Assembly (NCBI GenBank): GCA_900175165.2
Contig: FWWN02000646.1
Coordinates: 62,001 to 126,000, forward strand
Direction of reading: 5' to 3'
DNA: 64,000 nucleotides
Source: Rhizomucor pusillus
Lineage: Eukaryota > Mucoromycota > Mucoromycetes > Mucorales > Lichtheimiaceae
Shown here piece by piece: positions 46,702-58,333 of the stretch. Numbering within the stretch: position 1 is the stretch's first letter; each line of letters begins with the position of its first letter. The position numbers and the translations under genes are program-made. Under the pieces are notes generated by a model. The model was not told the DNA's origin. It saw nothing but the letters and a program-made list of their open reading frames with translations, and made no database searches.

Positions 46702-47872
46702 TCAAGATTTCTTTTTAGCAGAAACAATAATAGGAGTGATCCAGGTATTTTTGGCTAACAATCCAAACATCCAAGCCGTAATAACCATGAAAGCCTTGTT
46801 TCCAACCGACGGTGTAGCATCCCAGACGTGTGCTCTGTGAATCTGGCGTTGAATCGCTCTACTTAATCCACCGAATACGCGACCCTGTTGCAGGGTTTCT
46901 ATTGCCACCTCTTCGTAACCCAATGTCGCTAGCTGCTCACGATAATCGTCAACTGTGCATAGATTTTCGGTGGGTATCTGTAAAACGGACTTTGCTATCC
47001 AGCGAGTGATCCAGTTTGCTGGATACAGACTGTCATGGAGGCACAAGTCGAACAACGCTAAGGTACCACCAGGTAACAAGTGGGTATATGCTGATTTGAG
47101 GAAATCATAGCGAGTTTGATAATGGTATGCGGAATCCACGCACAAGATACGATCAAACATACGGTTTTCGAGCAAACAAGAGATTTCTGTTGCCGAGCCC
47201 TGTATGAGTTGAACCATGTCAAGCAATGCACTGTATTCGTGCTCAAGTCGATGTTTTGATATGTGCCATTGTGTGGGTTCGTTTGTGACGCCCTATATGC
47301 GAATCAATGAGGAAAACACGTCAACAACTACAGATGGTGGTTGATGCATACAGTCACTCGACACTTGTATGTTTCTATCAATGATCATCAATAACCAATG
47401 CTGACGAAAATGTCAAAATGATGTAAGTGCATATACCTGCAAGAAGAAAACATGAATCTCCACATCCATAGCCGACATCTATTGGGAACGATTAATTCCA
47501 AGCAGTTGGAAGAGGTACATCTGATATAAGTATCTCACCCAGAACATGCAATGCATGGAATACTGGTTTTTTTATATCTAGTCGATTGATAACTGCCGTA
47601 GCCAAAGTTTCACATGCCTCCGGGAACTCCAATGCATCGTTGTCCCATAATCCCATATTGAACCACAGTGTTTTTGGTGGAATGACGAGATTAAACACGA
47701 CATGATTTAAACTGTACATGTCATTCGACTTTGAGGATCCAAACATTACAAGGCATACCAGCCCGATCGCATGGAGATAGAGAAGCGTATATCGCCATAC
47801 ATCCGTGCTTGCTTGCAATATGATAGGTATGAATGCGATATACGCTGCAAGTTTCCAAACGTATGCTGGCAT
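46702..47872 (-). CDS. Membrane-associated class I SAM-dependent methyltransferase
   Basis: Four exons (47539-47872, 47437-47478, 47352-47374, 46702-47292) sum to 990 nt, 329 aa. One exon is only 23 nt. Two N-terminal hydrophobic helices (YVWKLAAYIAFIPIILQAS, YTLLYLHAIGLVCLVMFG) precede NMGLWDNDALEFPEACETLA. SAM-binding motif I is HVLDVGYGCGDSCFLLAETY, assembled across introns, followed by CRVTGVTNEPTQW. Then come FDRILCVDSAYHY (motif II) and LLPGGTLALFDLCL (motif III). The NxGxW...FxxAxxxLA leader resembles UbiE/sterol/tocopherol-type small-molecule methyltransferases. The substrate is unknown. A lipid or other hydrophobic substrate fits the membrane helices. Confidence 0.8.
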
Positions 47873-47986
47873 TAGCTCCCGTTCGTTACTTTAATAAAAT
47901 AAGAAAGGGACAATCTTTAACTACATAGCTTCTATGCACTTTTTAATTACAAAATGTAAATGCATCTCTACAGGTATCGATTTGCT

Positions 47987-50975
47987 CTACTTTCTGAGCA
48001 CCTCCCTCGCTAGCTTGCAGCCCCATCGTACAGTTTCAGGGTCGACACCGCCGTATCCAGAGTTGACACCACCAACGACGGATTCCTGCAAGAAGAATAA
48101 GCAACCCTGTGCAAGCGTTCTCATCTCCAGAATCTTGCTAAAAACGTTAACAATAGTTTGTGGACCTTCCTGTTTGGCCTGCGCAAAAATATTGATAAAT
48201 AGGAGCTCGAGCCACAATCGTCCGTTGTTTCCAAGCGTCATGAAATTTAGACTGCGTAGTACAGACAATGACAAGGCACCACTGGCTATCATGGCTGCAT
48301 ACAGCTTTGCTACGTTGACTATACGGCTCAACCGTACTTTGCTGCCATTGGGCGTACTTTGGGATTCATGCATAGTCCGCTCCAATCCACCAACATCTGT
48401 CTCGCCGCATTCGCGCAAAAAGTCCCATAGACAATATTGGTACGTGACTTTGAAGGAATGGCTCGTCTGACATAATTTCCTGCTGAGCAGCATGTAGTAT
48501 GGATTGAACGTTTTTTCCTACAACCAGCCATTGCATGAGTTTTGCATATTTTTCAAACAAGAGTACAACTTACATTTCCAGTACATTGAAGCAGTACGCG
48601 TGCAATTTCTCTCTGTTGTACTTCAGTGAGGCCCAGTTTCATGACCTTTTCAAATGCATCCAAGTAGTCCTCTGCACTCATGATAGTAACGAAAATGCTG
48701 CGACGGATATCTGTGTTCATGCCTTGCTTTCTGGCCAGCTTGAGCAGAGCTTGCTGCATAGATTGATCCTTTCGGAGATCCTCTGCAATTTTTGCTTGAC
48801 TCGCATGCTTGCTTTCGGTGCCAACCATATTGTCCTTCCACGATGCACCGACGAGCCACCATTTGCCTTTGGTTTCGATTTGATGAATATCTTCCAAGCT
48901 CACTCGCAATGCTTCCGAGCTGCGCACTGTGCGCTTCTTGCCAAGACTGTTTAAGAACTTTTTAAGTTTCAATACGAGTTCTTTATCTGCTTGGCCAGCT
49001 GCAGTGGGACCAGTTTTAATCTTGTTATTCTTGATATTTGCGAGTGTTTCCAACATAAACTTGTGTCGAGTTCTAAAATACATATGAGTAAAAAGAAAGA
49101 CAGTTGTAAGCATCTTGACAAGACTTACGATATGCTCTTTGCATCACGCTTTGCAGTTTCTTTTTGAATCTCATCAATAATAGCTTTTAATGATCCAGGA
49201 TCGTCGGATCGTAATTGACCACCGGCGGCTAATAAGGAAAATATATGGTGAGTTTAAACCCTTTAGCGAAGCCAGCATCCAAATCTCGCGCTTACTCTTG
49301 ACAATCTTGAGCAGAAGTTCCACACTGTATTCATCCAGGTTGGCTATCAGCAGTCGTACGAGATCGTAAACGAGGATGCAAGCAATAACTTGAAAGTTGT
49401 AAAGCTCAAGTGCCAAAGTCAGCAAGTTTTTGGCTTCTCTAGCTCCCGGTGTCGTTTCGTCGTCGGCTTCCTGAATATCTCCACTCTTTATCGCTTCTTC
49501 GCACTTTTGATAATTAGACTCGAACCTTTCCACAAGTGTCTGAACAAAATGGGCAACTATCGATATTTGGTTAGTCGATGGTGTATTCAAACCATCCTTA
49601 GCTCTATTTACCAAAATCAATGCCGACCAGACGATAAAGACCACCCACAACAGCAGCGTATGTGATCACAAACGAATCGAGAAGGTTGGACTTTTGAGCG
49701 ATCGATGTCAAAATGAGATTGGTGATAGTTGAAGTTACGTCTATCAGTCAATTAATCGCTGATTCAATTGTCTACAGGGTATCTCTGGCACTTACCATGA
49801 CGAGTGTAATTTGTATAGCATTTTTCAACTTCAAACAAGATACTTTCGAGGTTACTTTCGCTAAGTCTGTTCAACAGACCTTGCAGAGTTCGTTGCAGTT
49901 TAAGCTGCTGTTCAGATAGACCGGATGCAGCCTTGCGCAAATGAGGCGGGATATAGCGCCCAGCAGCTGGAGTCTCCGGTTTCTTCGCTTCCGATTGCTT
50001 CTCGTTATCGACATTTTTCTGCTGATCCTCGTCGCTGCTTTCCTCATCACTCGACTTTATCTGCTTAGACTGCTCTGCGACCTCTTCAGTATCCTCATCA
50101 TTGTCTGATGCCTCTTCTGATTCGTCAATTTCTTCTTCAGAGGATAGCGCTTCATCTTGCTCCATAGTTTCGTCCTCTTCTTCATCGGACGAGCCTCCTA
50201 CAAGCTCTTTCTCTAGTGAAGAATCATCCTCATCGTCTTCGGAATCGTCAACCATATCCCCGTCCTCTTGCTCTTCTTCGTCTTCAGACATTAACATTTC
50301 ATCGTCTTTATCGCGGGATATTTCTGCACTTCCGAGGCCATCCAGCAGATCGAGCAAACCATCCGCCTCCAGTGCCTTGTTTATATTCGTCTTCTTCTTC
50401 TTGTTTATACCAAGTTTCTTCTCCCAGTACGCAATTTCTCGATCATCTTCATCAAAATCTCGCTTGGATGTATTGCCTTCGGTGGATGATACAAGGTTGT
50501 CAGATTGTAGAAGGGAATAAACGTTAGGATTCGATTTTGACATGCGCTCCAAAGCTGATTTAAACTCGTTGCTCTTGCTTTTTTGCTTCTCTTGCTTCTT
50601 TTCGTTGGCCTTCCCGGAGTCTTTGGGTTGCTGTTGCTGCTTCTTTTTCTTCTCCTCTGCTACGCCTTGAGTCTTTTGCCGCTTAGCTGCAGATTCAACA
50701 GGTCGACCGGAATGGTATGCTGCATTTCGTTTGCGTTTCTCGAGTCGCTTCTGCTTTCTCAGCTCTTTTCTGCTGGGCCCTTTCAGGTGAGCCGGCCTAT
50801 TAAACTTTCTATCGTCTTTCTCGCCTAGTCAATGTTGATCGATCAGCGATCTCAAATTCGATTTGGTCAATGAATTCTTCGTACCTTGCTCGGCGATCTC
50901 CTCCTGCATCTTTTGTGGCAGGCGTGCACCCACCCTTTGATCATGACCTCGATTCCGTTTGAATCCACCACGCAT
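47987..50975 (-). CDS. SGD1: NOM1/SGD1-like nucleolar MIF4G + MA3 protein
   Basis: Needed for small-subunit ribosome biogenesis; NOM1 also targets PP1 to the nucleolus in animals. The start is MRGGFKRNRGHDQRVGARLP at 50975. A Lys-rich region (SRKELRKQKRLEKRKRN) and a very acidic Ser-rich stretch (about 49990-50320) follow. MIF4G begins after RYIPPHLRKA with LQRTLQGLLNRLSESNLESI. The middle exons carry KFMLETLANIKNNKIKTGP and KGKWWLVGASWKDNMVG. The MA3 domain has MNTDIRRSIFVTIMSAEDYL, DAFEKVMKLGLTEVQQREIA, SFKVTYQYCLWDFLREC and RIVNVAKLYAAMIASGALSL. YIPPHLRKA and the MA3 block are diagnostic for this family. Multiple short introns. It diverges from the gene at 51254. Confidence 0.9.
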
Positions 50976-51253
50976 AGCTCGACAAGGGAAACTTTTTTTT
51001 GTGTCTGTTCTCACACCAAGAAAGGAAAATGAGAGAGTCGCTGGGCGGAACCGAAAAAAAGAAGGCCAACAACCATGCGTCGTGCTTGTTCCTTTTTCTT
51101 CTCCTTCCTTGTAATATTCAGTTCTTTACGTTCTGTATTGTTTTCAAGCTTGACCTGGATAGCATGCTTCCTACGTATAAGGTACTTTAGGGTTTTGAAC
51201 AGATCAGAGTGAAAACTGAAACATTTTTTGAATTTTCATCCCAACCCCATACA
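50976..51253. promoter_or_regulatory. Divergent promoter region, SGD1 (-) and unknown gene (+)
   Basis: 278 bases between start codons. A-run and CT-rich tracts, no clear TATA box. Confidence 0.4.
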
Positions 51254-51981
51254 ATGGCATTGTTAGCTCTGAAACGTGTATCTCTTGTTCTTTCTCTCGG
51301 TTCATTCTCGACCATGGCAGATCCAGCGTCTACGCCGCCAGATCATGACATCAACCAAGTACGTGCACATACCATGTGATTTTGTCTTGAAAGTTATCAA
51401 TGATTAATTGGGTCTAGCTGACAAAATTGCTGAAAGCTCGGCTCCAATATGCTCGACTAAAAGTTGAAAGCGGCATGACAAACAGAAAATTTGAAGAAGT
51501 TGAAGCTGCCTTCCGCCCCGTGCAGCAGATGAACGACGAGCATATTGGATTGCCTCCCACGCCGCCCGACACGCAGCGGACACGGCGGGTAGAAAAAGAA
51601 GAACAATTGACGGATGAAGATGAACTTGCTGCTCGAAACCTCATGAAGCTATCTTCGTTGTCACAGTCGGCAGCACCGAGGCATTCACCGTCTTCGCGCT
51701 ACGAAGACCACAACGGCTTACCCTCTTTTTTTGATATAGTCGCTGGAATACCAGATTACGACGAGAAAAGCAGACGACTCGCATCAGAGACATTGCAACC
51801 TGCTCAGCCCGGCACTTCCTCGTCGTCGTCTTCTCTTGATCCGAGCAACGTCGACACCCGTTTCCAGTACTACGAGCCATCAAAGCCAATGCCCGTCGCG
51901 TCATCATCATCATCTACTTCCTACCCTTCCTCTTCATCGCAAAATAAAGACCCATTCGGGTCGAAACTAAGACGAGCATAA
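51254..51981 (+). CDS. Unknown Ser-rich protein with N-terminal helix
   Basis: Not recognised. Two exons: 51254-51358 and 51418-51981. The start may be the second ATG at 51314 (MADPASTPPDHD), which leaves a compact N-terminus. After the intron an amphipathic helix (LTKLLKARLQYARLKVESGM, followed by TNRKFEEVEAAF) looks conserved. The remainder is Pro/Ser/Thr-rich (GLPPTPPDTQRTRR, SSSSTSYPSSSSQNKD) with one possibly ordered insert (GLPSFFDIVAGIPDYDEKSR). The helix could form a coiled coil with a partner. There is no membrane segment. Confidence 0.7.
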
Positions 51982-52251
51982 TATAAAGTGTACACGTTTC
52001 TGTATTAATAAACATGATTGGCTGAGCATTCCTTCACTGCAGCATCTACATTGTTTTTTGCTTGATTATTAAAGAGGATATTTTCGATAGGAGCTTCTCC
52101 GAGTATATTCTGGACTGTGATTGTCAAAAGGGTAAAGCATTCATGGATGATCATTTTGGAGAGAGATGAAGAGAAACCTTGTGTGACGGGGACAGACCTT
52201 TTCACACACCAGTGTCTCCGATTACTTATCCAAAAAGAATATATATTTGTC

Positions 52252-53490
52252 ATGTCACGAAGAGACAGCATTCCCCAACAGACTTACCCAATGTCTCCTT
52301 CACCCTCTTCTGCGCAGGACCTCTTGGACAATGGCCAAGGCGTCATTGACCCGGAGGTTTATTTTCAAATGAACAAGCCGCCTGCCAATCTTGCCGAGTT
52401 TGAGGAAAAACTTTCCGCCTTTGTAGACTATCACTACCAGCAGGGCAACCGAGTCGTCTTAATAACTGCAAGTATCTTCTCTCTTAGCATATTGGTCTTT
52501 GTATTACTATTATTATTATCATTATCATTATTCTAAGAATCGTTTACAGAGCGGTGGAACCACCGTGCCTCTTGAAAATCAAACGGTGCGATTTATCGAT
52601 AACTTTAGCAATGGCAACCGCGGCGCTGCCTCCGCAGAGTACTTTTTGAAGGCTGGATACGCTGTTGTATTTATGCATCGACAGTTCAGTCTGGAACCCT
52701 TTCATCGACATTACACCCACAATCCACACAAAGGGTTTCTGGACTACCTGGTCCCACAGCAGGATGGGTCTGTCAAGGGTAAGTCAAGATATATCATAGC
52801 AATGGGATCATCGGAGAGTAATGACCGTTACCATCCAGTTGATCCACAGTACGCTGCAGAAATGCATGAAATCCTTGTATCGTACCGCAAAGCCATCGAA
52901 GCCAATCGTATCCTTCTACTCGATTTTGTTACCCTGTCAGATTATCTGTTCAAGTTGAAGAGCAGCACGCGCATACTAGCCCGTCTGCGTGAAAAAGCCA
53001 TGTATTACTTGGCAGCGGCTGTCAGCGACTTTTTTATTCCATCCGAGAAGATGGCCGAGCATAAAATCCAGTCGCGCGAAGGCGCGTTAACACTCACTCT
53101 CGACCAAGTTCCTAAGTTTCTCAAGCCGCTTGTCAGTGCATGGGCAACGCAGGGATTCATCGTTTCTTTCAAGGTAACAACAAACAATACAAATTTATAT
53201 GCAAAGATGAACTCAATGTTATTACTTTGTAGTTGGAAACAGATGAGAAATTACTGGTGCCCAAGGCCCGGCAAGCATTGAATCGATACGGTCACCAAGT
53301 AGTCATTGGTAACATGCTTCACACCCGAAAGCAGACGGTTACCTTGATCATGAATACCACCGAACGACGAATCTCGCTCTCTCCTGAGGAGATGAAGCAT
53401 AATGTAGAAATTGAAAGCAAAATCATTTCTGAACTTGTAGATATTCACAACCACTGGATTCAATCCGGCACTGTCGAAAGCAGCTCATAG
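52252..53490 (+). CDS. CAB2: Phosphopantothenoylcysteine synthetase
   Basis: Coenzyme A pathway: joins 4'-phosphopantothenate and cysteine. Four exons (52252-52467, 52550-52778, 52839-53173, 53233-53490) give 345 aa. Family blocks: [80 protein letters not shown] (substrate-binding), [40 protein letters not shown]. Intron 1 is GC-AG (ACT|GCAAGT ... TTACAG|AGC). Its in-frame join restores LITSGGTT exactly. The start could also be the internal ATG at 52291. The length matches the eukaryotic stand-alone enzyme, unlike bacterial Dfp fusions. Confidence 0.93.
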
Positions 53491-53619
53491 AATAAAAGCA
53501 TTTTTTACATCCAACCTGGAAAGAATGAAAGAAAAAGAGAAGAAATAAAGCAGTATGTACTGGAATGGAGAAACGGAAAAAAACAAACGGAGGAAAGGGA
53601 AAGAGTATGGGGTAAATCC

Positions 53620-53639
53620 TATACCTGCATGCAGGTATA
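53620..53639. repeat. Perfect 20-base palindrome
   Basis: TATACCTGCATGCAGGTATA lies between the convergent stops of the CoA-pathway gene (53490) and CCR4 (53677). Confidence 0.9.
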
Positions 53640-53676
53640 TCAGGAAAGACGAGGAAAGCACAATAGTTTTCAAGTG

Positions 53677-56119
53677 TTATCTATTGGAATGACCATTGCG
53701 ATCATCATTTTCTCTACGACGGTTGGACCCGGATCCAAAATCTGGCTCTTCTGTCTGTTCTGGCCGCGGTGGTTTTATTTTGAGCTCCACCATGATAGGA
53801 ATGTGACTAAAAATAATCTGTTAAATGCAATGCAAATATCATCCAGACAACGTCGTCTACTTACTCTGATGGAAAATGCGCGTTGGGGAAACCAACCACC
53901 TTGCTGAGATAAGATTTATCTATGGACCCCAGTACAGACAGAACGTCCAGCGTGTTTGTTGAATGCCAGATGTAGTCCAACACTCCCTTGAAACCGGGCG
54001 TATAGTTAGTGAAGGGTAGCTCTCCTATTGGCGCATAAGTGCTCTTTAGCGACAGGCTGTGCGACAAGCCTTCCGTTGTGTAGTCGCCGTATGTATGGTC
54101 ACCAAAGTCGTCATGGTCTTGTTTCACGGAACCTTTGGATAGAAACTCGTAGACACCTGATTCTGGAGTGGAGTTGAAATCGCCTGCAATAATCGTCGGC
54201 AATTTTGAGGTGGACGCATAAGTTGGCCCATCTGGCGACGACGGTGGTGGGCTCAAATGCTTAGCACCAAACTTCTCGAGTTCATCCATAAGCATTCCGA
54301 CTTGTACAAGCTTGACATCAGCAAACGTCGGATCCCAATGGATATGTGAATTTGCGATCAAGACACGAGCCAAAGTCTCCTTATTCTCCAATACAGTCAT
54401 GACTGCAATGTTGTCTTTTGTCATTACTCGATTATAGATATCCTCGCAGCTCTTGAAATCAGCCCGTTGTAATGCCTTCTGGTTATATTCAAGAAGGTTC
54501 GCGCTGAGCAGCCGAAATCTGCATATTGATTGTCAGTTTGCTGCAACAGAATAGCTTCGTAGGGAGGTTAACTTACTTTGATTCTTTAAAGAATGTTGCA
54601 CAACCATCAACTTGGCCTCTTTCCTTTTCTGACATCGTCTTTGCACGGGATTTTGGATAGAAAACGCTCTCGTAACCTGCCCTCTGTTTAAATTCGTCTT
54701 TAAACAGTTCCTCATATTGCGCTAGACCCAATTCCTAATTATATAAAGTCAATATATGAGCTTGATCGTTAGACATGTTTGAAAATTTACCTGCAGGCAG
54801 ACCACATCGGCGTTCCAGCCTAGTATTTCGGAAACAATCAATTCCTTGCGGTAGTCCCAAGTCAAGGCCCAGGATGGCGTATATCCATATGCTTGACTTG
54901 TCGCATACTTTTGACACAAGATATTGTAGCAGAGTACAGAAAATTTATCTGAAACCTCGGTAAGTAAGCAATTCACAGTCTATTTTTCATTAGTTCGTCA
55001 TACCTTTTTCTTCCTCTGGTTTGATATCCTCGATCGTAACCCATTCTCGCTGCGGAGGTGGCATGCCAACTAAATGGTCAAACGGTTAGGAAAATAAGGG
55101 CAGGTCTAAGCAAATTGCAATCGAATAGTACCTGGAGCATTCTCTCGCAGAGACATGATCACAGCAGCAGTCCCTTCCTTCATCAAGAGATTCTTAATGT
55201 CGGCCTGGATCGGGTTGCCTTCTAAACCGAGTACTTCAAGTTGGTACAAGGTACCGAGTTCACTTGGCAGCGTGACAAGGTTGTTGTCGAAAAGCAACAG
55301 TTCCCGAAGGTTGATTAAAAGGCCCAGTTCTGGAGGTATTGAAGTCAACTTGTTACCTGAGACATCCAAAGTCTTCAGGTTAACGAGGTTAGATATTGCT
55401 GGTGTGAGAAATGAAAGATTGTTGTGGTTCATGTACAGGATGGTCAAGAAGGTGTACGAACAAAGCGCTGGTGACAAATTCTTAATCCCCATGCCACCAA
55501 GATCCAACGTCGTCCAAGTATGGTCTTGCAACCCTGTTGACGACGATGATGTAGGCGGCTTCGCACCTGTCCGGCTATCCTCCTCCTGCCGGCCCTTACC
55601 AATCAAGCCGTTGAAAGACTTGCTTGGATTATTGGGATCTGTGATCGTTACAGTGGAGCCCACAGGTGTATTCCGTGCCATAGCTGCAGCCGTCCGAGCA
55701 TGGTGGTGCGGTGAGGCCGACTGCCTCGATAGTTGTGCATAAGTTAATTGTCGTGCCATGTGCGTCGAGGCCGCGCCCGAGAACGTTGGTTCTGATGACG
55801 AATGGAGTGCAGGAGTTCCGATGGAAGAAAGAGAGTTCTGTTGCGATTGTGTAGACAGTTTCTGTGCCGCCAGATTCATGGAGACGGAGTACCTTGGGAA
55901 AGAATTGCTGGAATACATTGGAAACGGGTAGCCTCCCCCAACGGATGGAGAGGAAACAGGCGGAGCGCTAGGTGCTGGAGAGACATTGTTGCGATTTAGT
56001 CGCTGAGGATTAAGTGGTGCCCCCGTAGAGGAGCCATAATATTGTTGCAGCGAATGTCCATGAAGGACAGAGAAGTTGTTTAGAGCAGGTGGCGTTTCGT
56101 TATCCCTTTCAAACGACAT
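53677..56119 (-). CDS. CCR4: CCR4 deadenylase (LRR + EEP nuclease)
   Basis: Catalytic subunit of the Ccr4-Not complex that shortens mRNA poly(A) tails. The N-terminal exon (from 56119) is Ser/Pro-rich, then has five LRRs (WTTLDLGGMGIKNLSPALCS, LKTLDVSGNKLTSIPPELGL, LRELLLFDNNLVTLPSELGT) that bind Caf1/Pop2. The nuclease follows: FSVLCYNILCQKYATSQAYG, YRKELIVSEILGWNADVVCL then Q/E (catalytic Glu after an intron), VDGCATFFKESKF, NSHIHWDPTFADVKLVQ, TIIAGDFNSTPESGVYEFLS, NYTPGFKGVLDYIWHS and HFPSEHIPIMVELKI (catalytic His). The C-terminus ends shortly after in a basic/Asn-rich tail. Six or more introns, all short. Confidence 0.95.
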
Positions 56120-56861
56120 GGCTGTTTCTTTCTAGACTTGACAATGTTTGGAGAGGTGACAAGATGGTGAAGCATAGGGCGTCCAGCAGTGTGTCTGGAG
56201 AATCTGTGATAGCTCAAACTACTGGGGTACTGTATCAGGTTGTTTCCCTTGTTTACGAAGCTCTGTGACAATGAGTCGAACCGTCAATCGAACAGAGAAT
56301 GGAAAACGTGTATCTGCGACAGCCTGCAGCACGTCTTCGTCCATGCGGCGTGGCTTCGTTGCGTTTGGTTAGCATCCGATTGGAAGTCCGCATCCCTTTT
56401 CCCGGTTTCCCCAAGGTTTCTTTTCATGTTCTTCCATGGTAAGGAAAAAATACAAAGGATGTAGAATGTTGCTACATGCCAAAGATTCCGGATCTTACAT
56501 TATGTCTATTAAATATCTGTGAAGTCCCTTCAAATTTTGGAAAGATAAAGAATAGAGCTCCAGAATTTCCGTGATTTAGCAAACATTTGGCTTACGAGAT
56601 GCTGGCATCTGACACTATAGACAAACTTCTCTCTCGGCCAAATAAAAATTATAGGTAGGATTTCAATAATGGATGTTGACTATAGGCGGATAGAAATCTG
56701 CCGCCTGTAACCGCGTTAGATGACGACCAACGTGCATATCCTATTACCCACAAGGATATTGGTAGCGTTCTTTTCGACTGGGAATGGCGGCAGGAGATAA
56801 ATAATGATAGCGTTTACATGTACCAAATGCTTGTATATAATACAAAGTACACAGTTGCTTT
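56120..56861. other. Upstream region of CCR4 and 3' flank of the F-box gene
   Basis: No gene seen. Confidence 0.55.
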
Positions 56862-57803
56862 TTATTTCTTCGGAATAATACCTATATGCCAGGATTTGCT
56901 AGATTCATGCAATGCTTGGTAACACGGGTGCACGCACCATACTCGTTTGTGTTGCTTAATCGTCTCGACAGCTTTTTCATTCTCCTCTTCTGCTATTGCA
57001 CGCTCGTCTTCAAATGCTAGTGGTCCTTGTCCGTCCGCCTGAAAGTCATCATCGTCTCCCCAGCCGACAATGATCGTTGCTAGGGTGTGGCACCAGCGCA
57101 GTAACATCCATAATCCTTCTGCTTTGACGGTTGGTGCGACGAGGTATCTGATGCGCGGGCATTTTGAAATGATGGAACGTGCGACAGGAGCTGTCAGAGT
57201 ATCGTATGGATTAAGCGTCAATGACAGAAGATCGGCACCGTAAGTTGGTAAAATTGCATTCCGCAGAGCTCCAGGGTGATGGAAATAATGCGCAATGTGG
57301 GTTGTGGTTGATGTATCGACAGATGAAGTGGTTGGAAGAACAAAAAAGGATGAACAACATGGCAGATAGAAATGATCCATATCAAAAAAATCAACGTGCG
57401 TTGGGACATATGTAAGCATGAAACATGGCTGGCTTGCACGCATGGTCGGCAAGAGTTGTCGTACAAGCTGCTTAGGTGTAATGCTGGATTGCAGAAAAGT
57501 CAAATTGGGGCAGAGCTTTGATAGCAGCGCAAAGAATGTGTCCGAGTAGTATCTTCCTTGAGGAAGTTTGATTGTCTCCAGGGCCAGCCCGTACCGTTGG
57601 CAGAAATGAATGATATCAGTCATGGACAAGTCGTCAGGAAATATAGCTTTGCGGTATGCCTGTGTCCTGACAAGTTGGAACGTGTAGCGACATACAAAAA
57701 GGAAGACGGGCAGATTGCGACGATCAGCAAAGCTGATGATTTGCATAAGCAGCTCATTCGGCAAGACAGGGATGTCTTTTGATTGCCACGACGTCGTTGT
57801 CAT
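56862..57803 (-). CDS. F-box protein
   Basis: Probable substrate adaptor of an SCF ubiquitin ligase. Single exon, 313 aa. The F-box is at residues about 10-50: DIPVLPNELLMQIISFADRR, NLPVFLFVCRYTFQLVRTQA. The rest has degenerate LRR-like segments (LALETIKLPQG, LSKLCPNLTFLQSSI, GADLLSLTLNPYDTLT, CPRIRYLVAPTVKAEGLWML) and ends in a charged region (DDDDFQADGQG, EEENEKAVETIKQHKR). No known target domain such as Kelch or WD40. Confidence 0.8.
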   Translation of the reverse strand: MTTTSWQSKDIPVLPNELLMQIISFADRRNLPVFLFVCRYTFQLVRTQAYRKAIFPDDLSMTDIIHFCQRYGLALETIKLPQGRYYSDTFFALLSKLCPNLTFLQSSITPKQLVRQLLPTMRASQPCFMLTYVPTHVDFFDMDHFYLPCCSSFFVLPTTSSVDTSTTTHIAHYFHHPGALRNAILPTYGADLLSLTLNPYDTLTAPVARSIISKCPRIRYLVAPTVKAEGLWMLLRWCHTLATIIVGWGDDDDFQADGQGPLAFEDERAIAEEENEKAVETIKQHKRVWCVHPCYQALHESSKSWHIGIIPKK

Positions 57804-58333
57804 GGCGAATCAAGAGGAGGGTGAAAGCGCCCAGTTTGAGACAAAAAAAAGTCAAGTTATGAGCAAGGGGTAACAGACGATGGCACAAACCTGCAGTGTC
57901 GGCTTGTAGGCAACCACGTGTTCTATGTTTTGAATGGGTATCACCGGTTGAGGGGGACAACACTTGCCAAATTCCATCGTTCCCAAGCTTCAACATCGTT
58001 TTCAAGCAGGTTTATGTTGAAAACCTATAAGTTCACAGTTCTAATCAATGCATCGCGCAAAGCTCCTCATTACCTTTATACAAATTATCTACTGTACTAG
58101 GCTGGATGTGAAGGAAGTTGTAATATGGAAGCAAATAACTAGATTTTGCCGGATGTGCACTGACATTGTATTTTCCTTGTAGTCTTTGCATCGTATATAG
58201 TTACAAGACTACTCACAAGTTAAACTTTGAAAGCCTCTCTGTAAAACACGTCTTTTTCCTGCTTCTGGCTTTGTGAAGTCCGCAAGTCAAAAGAGCGGTC
58301 AGAGAACAGGCCTCTTTTCCTGCGCAGTTACCA
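57804..58333. other. Divergent promoter region, F-box gene (-) and RSC9-like gene (+)
   Basis: No gene seen. Confidence 0.55.
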
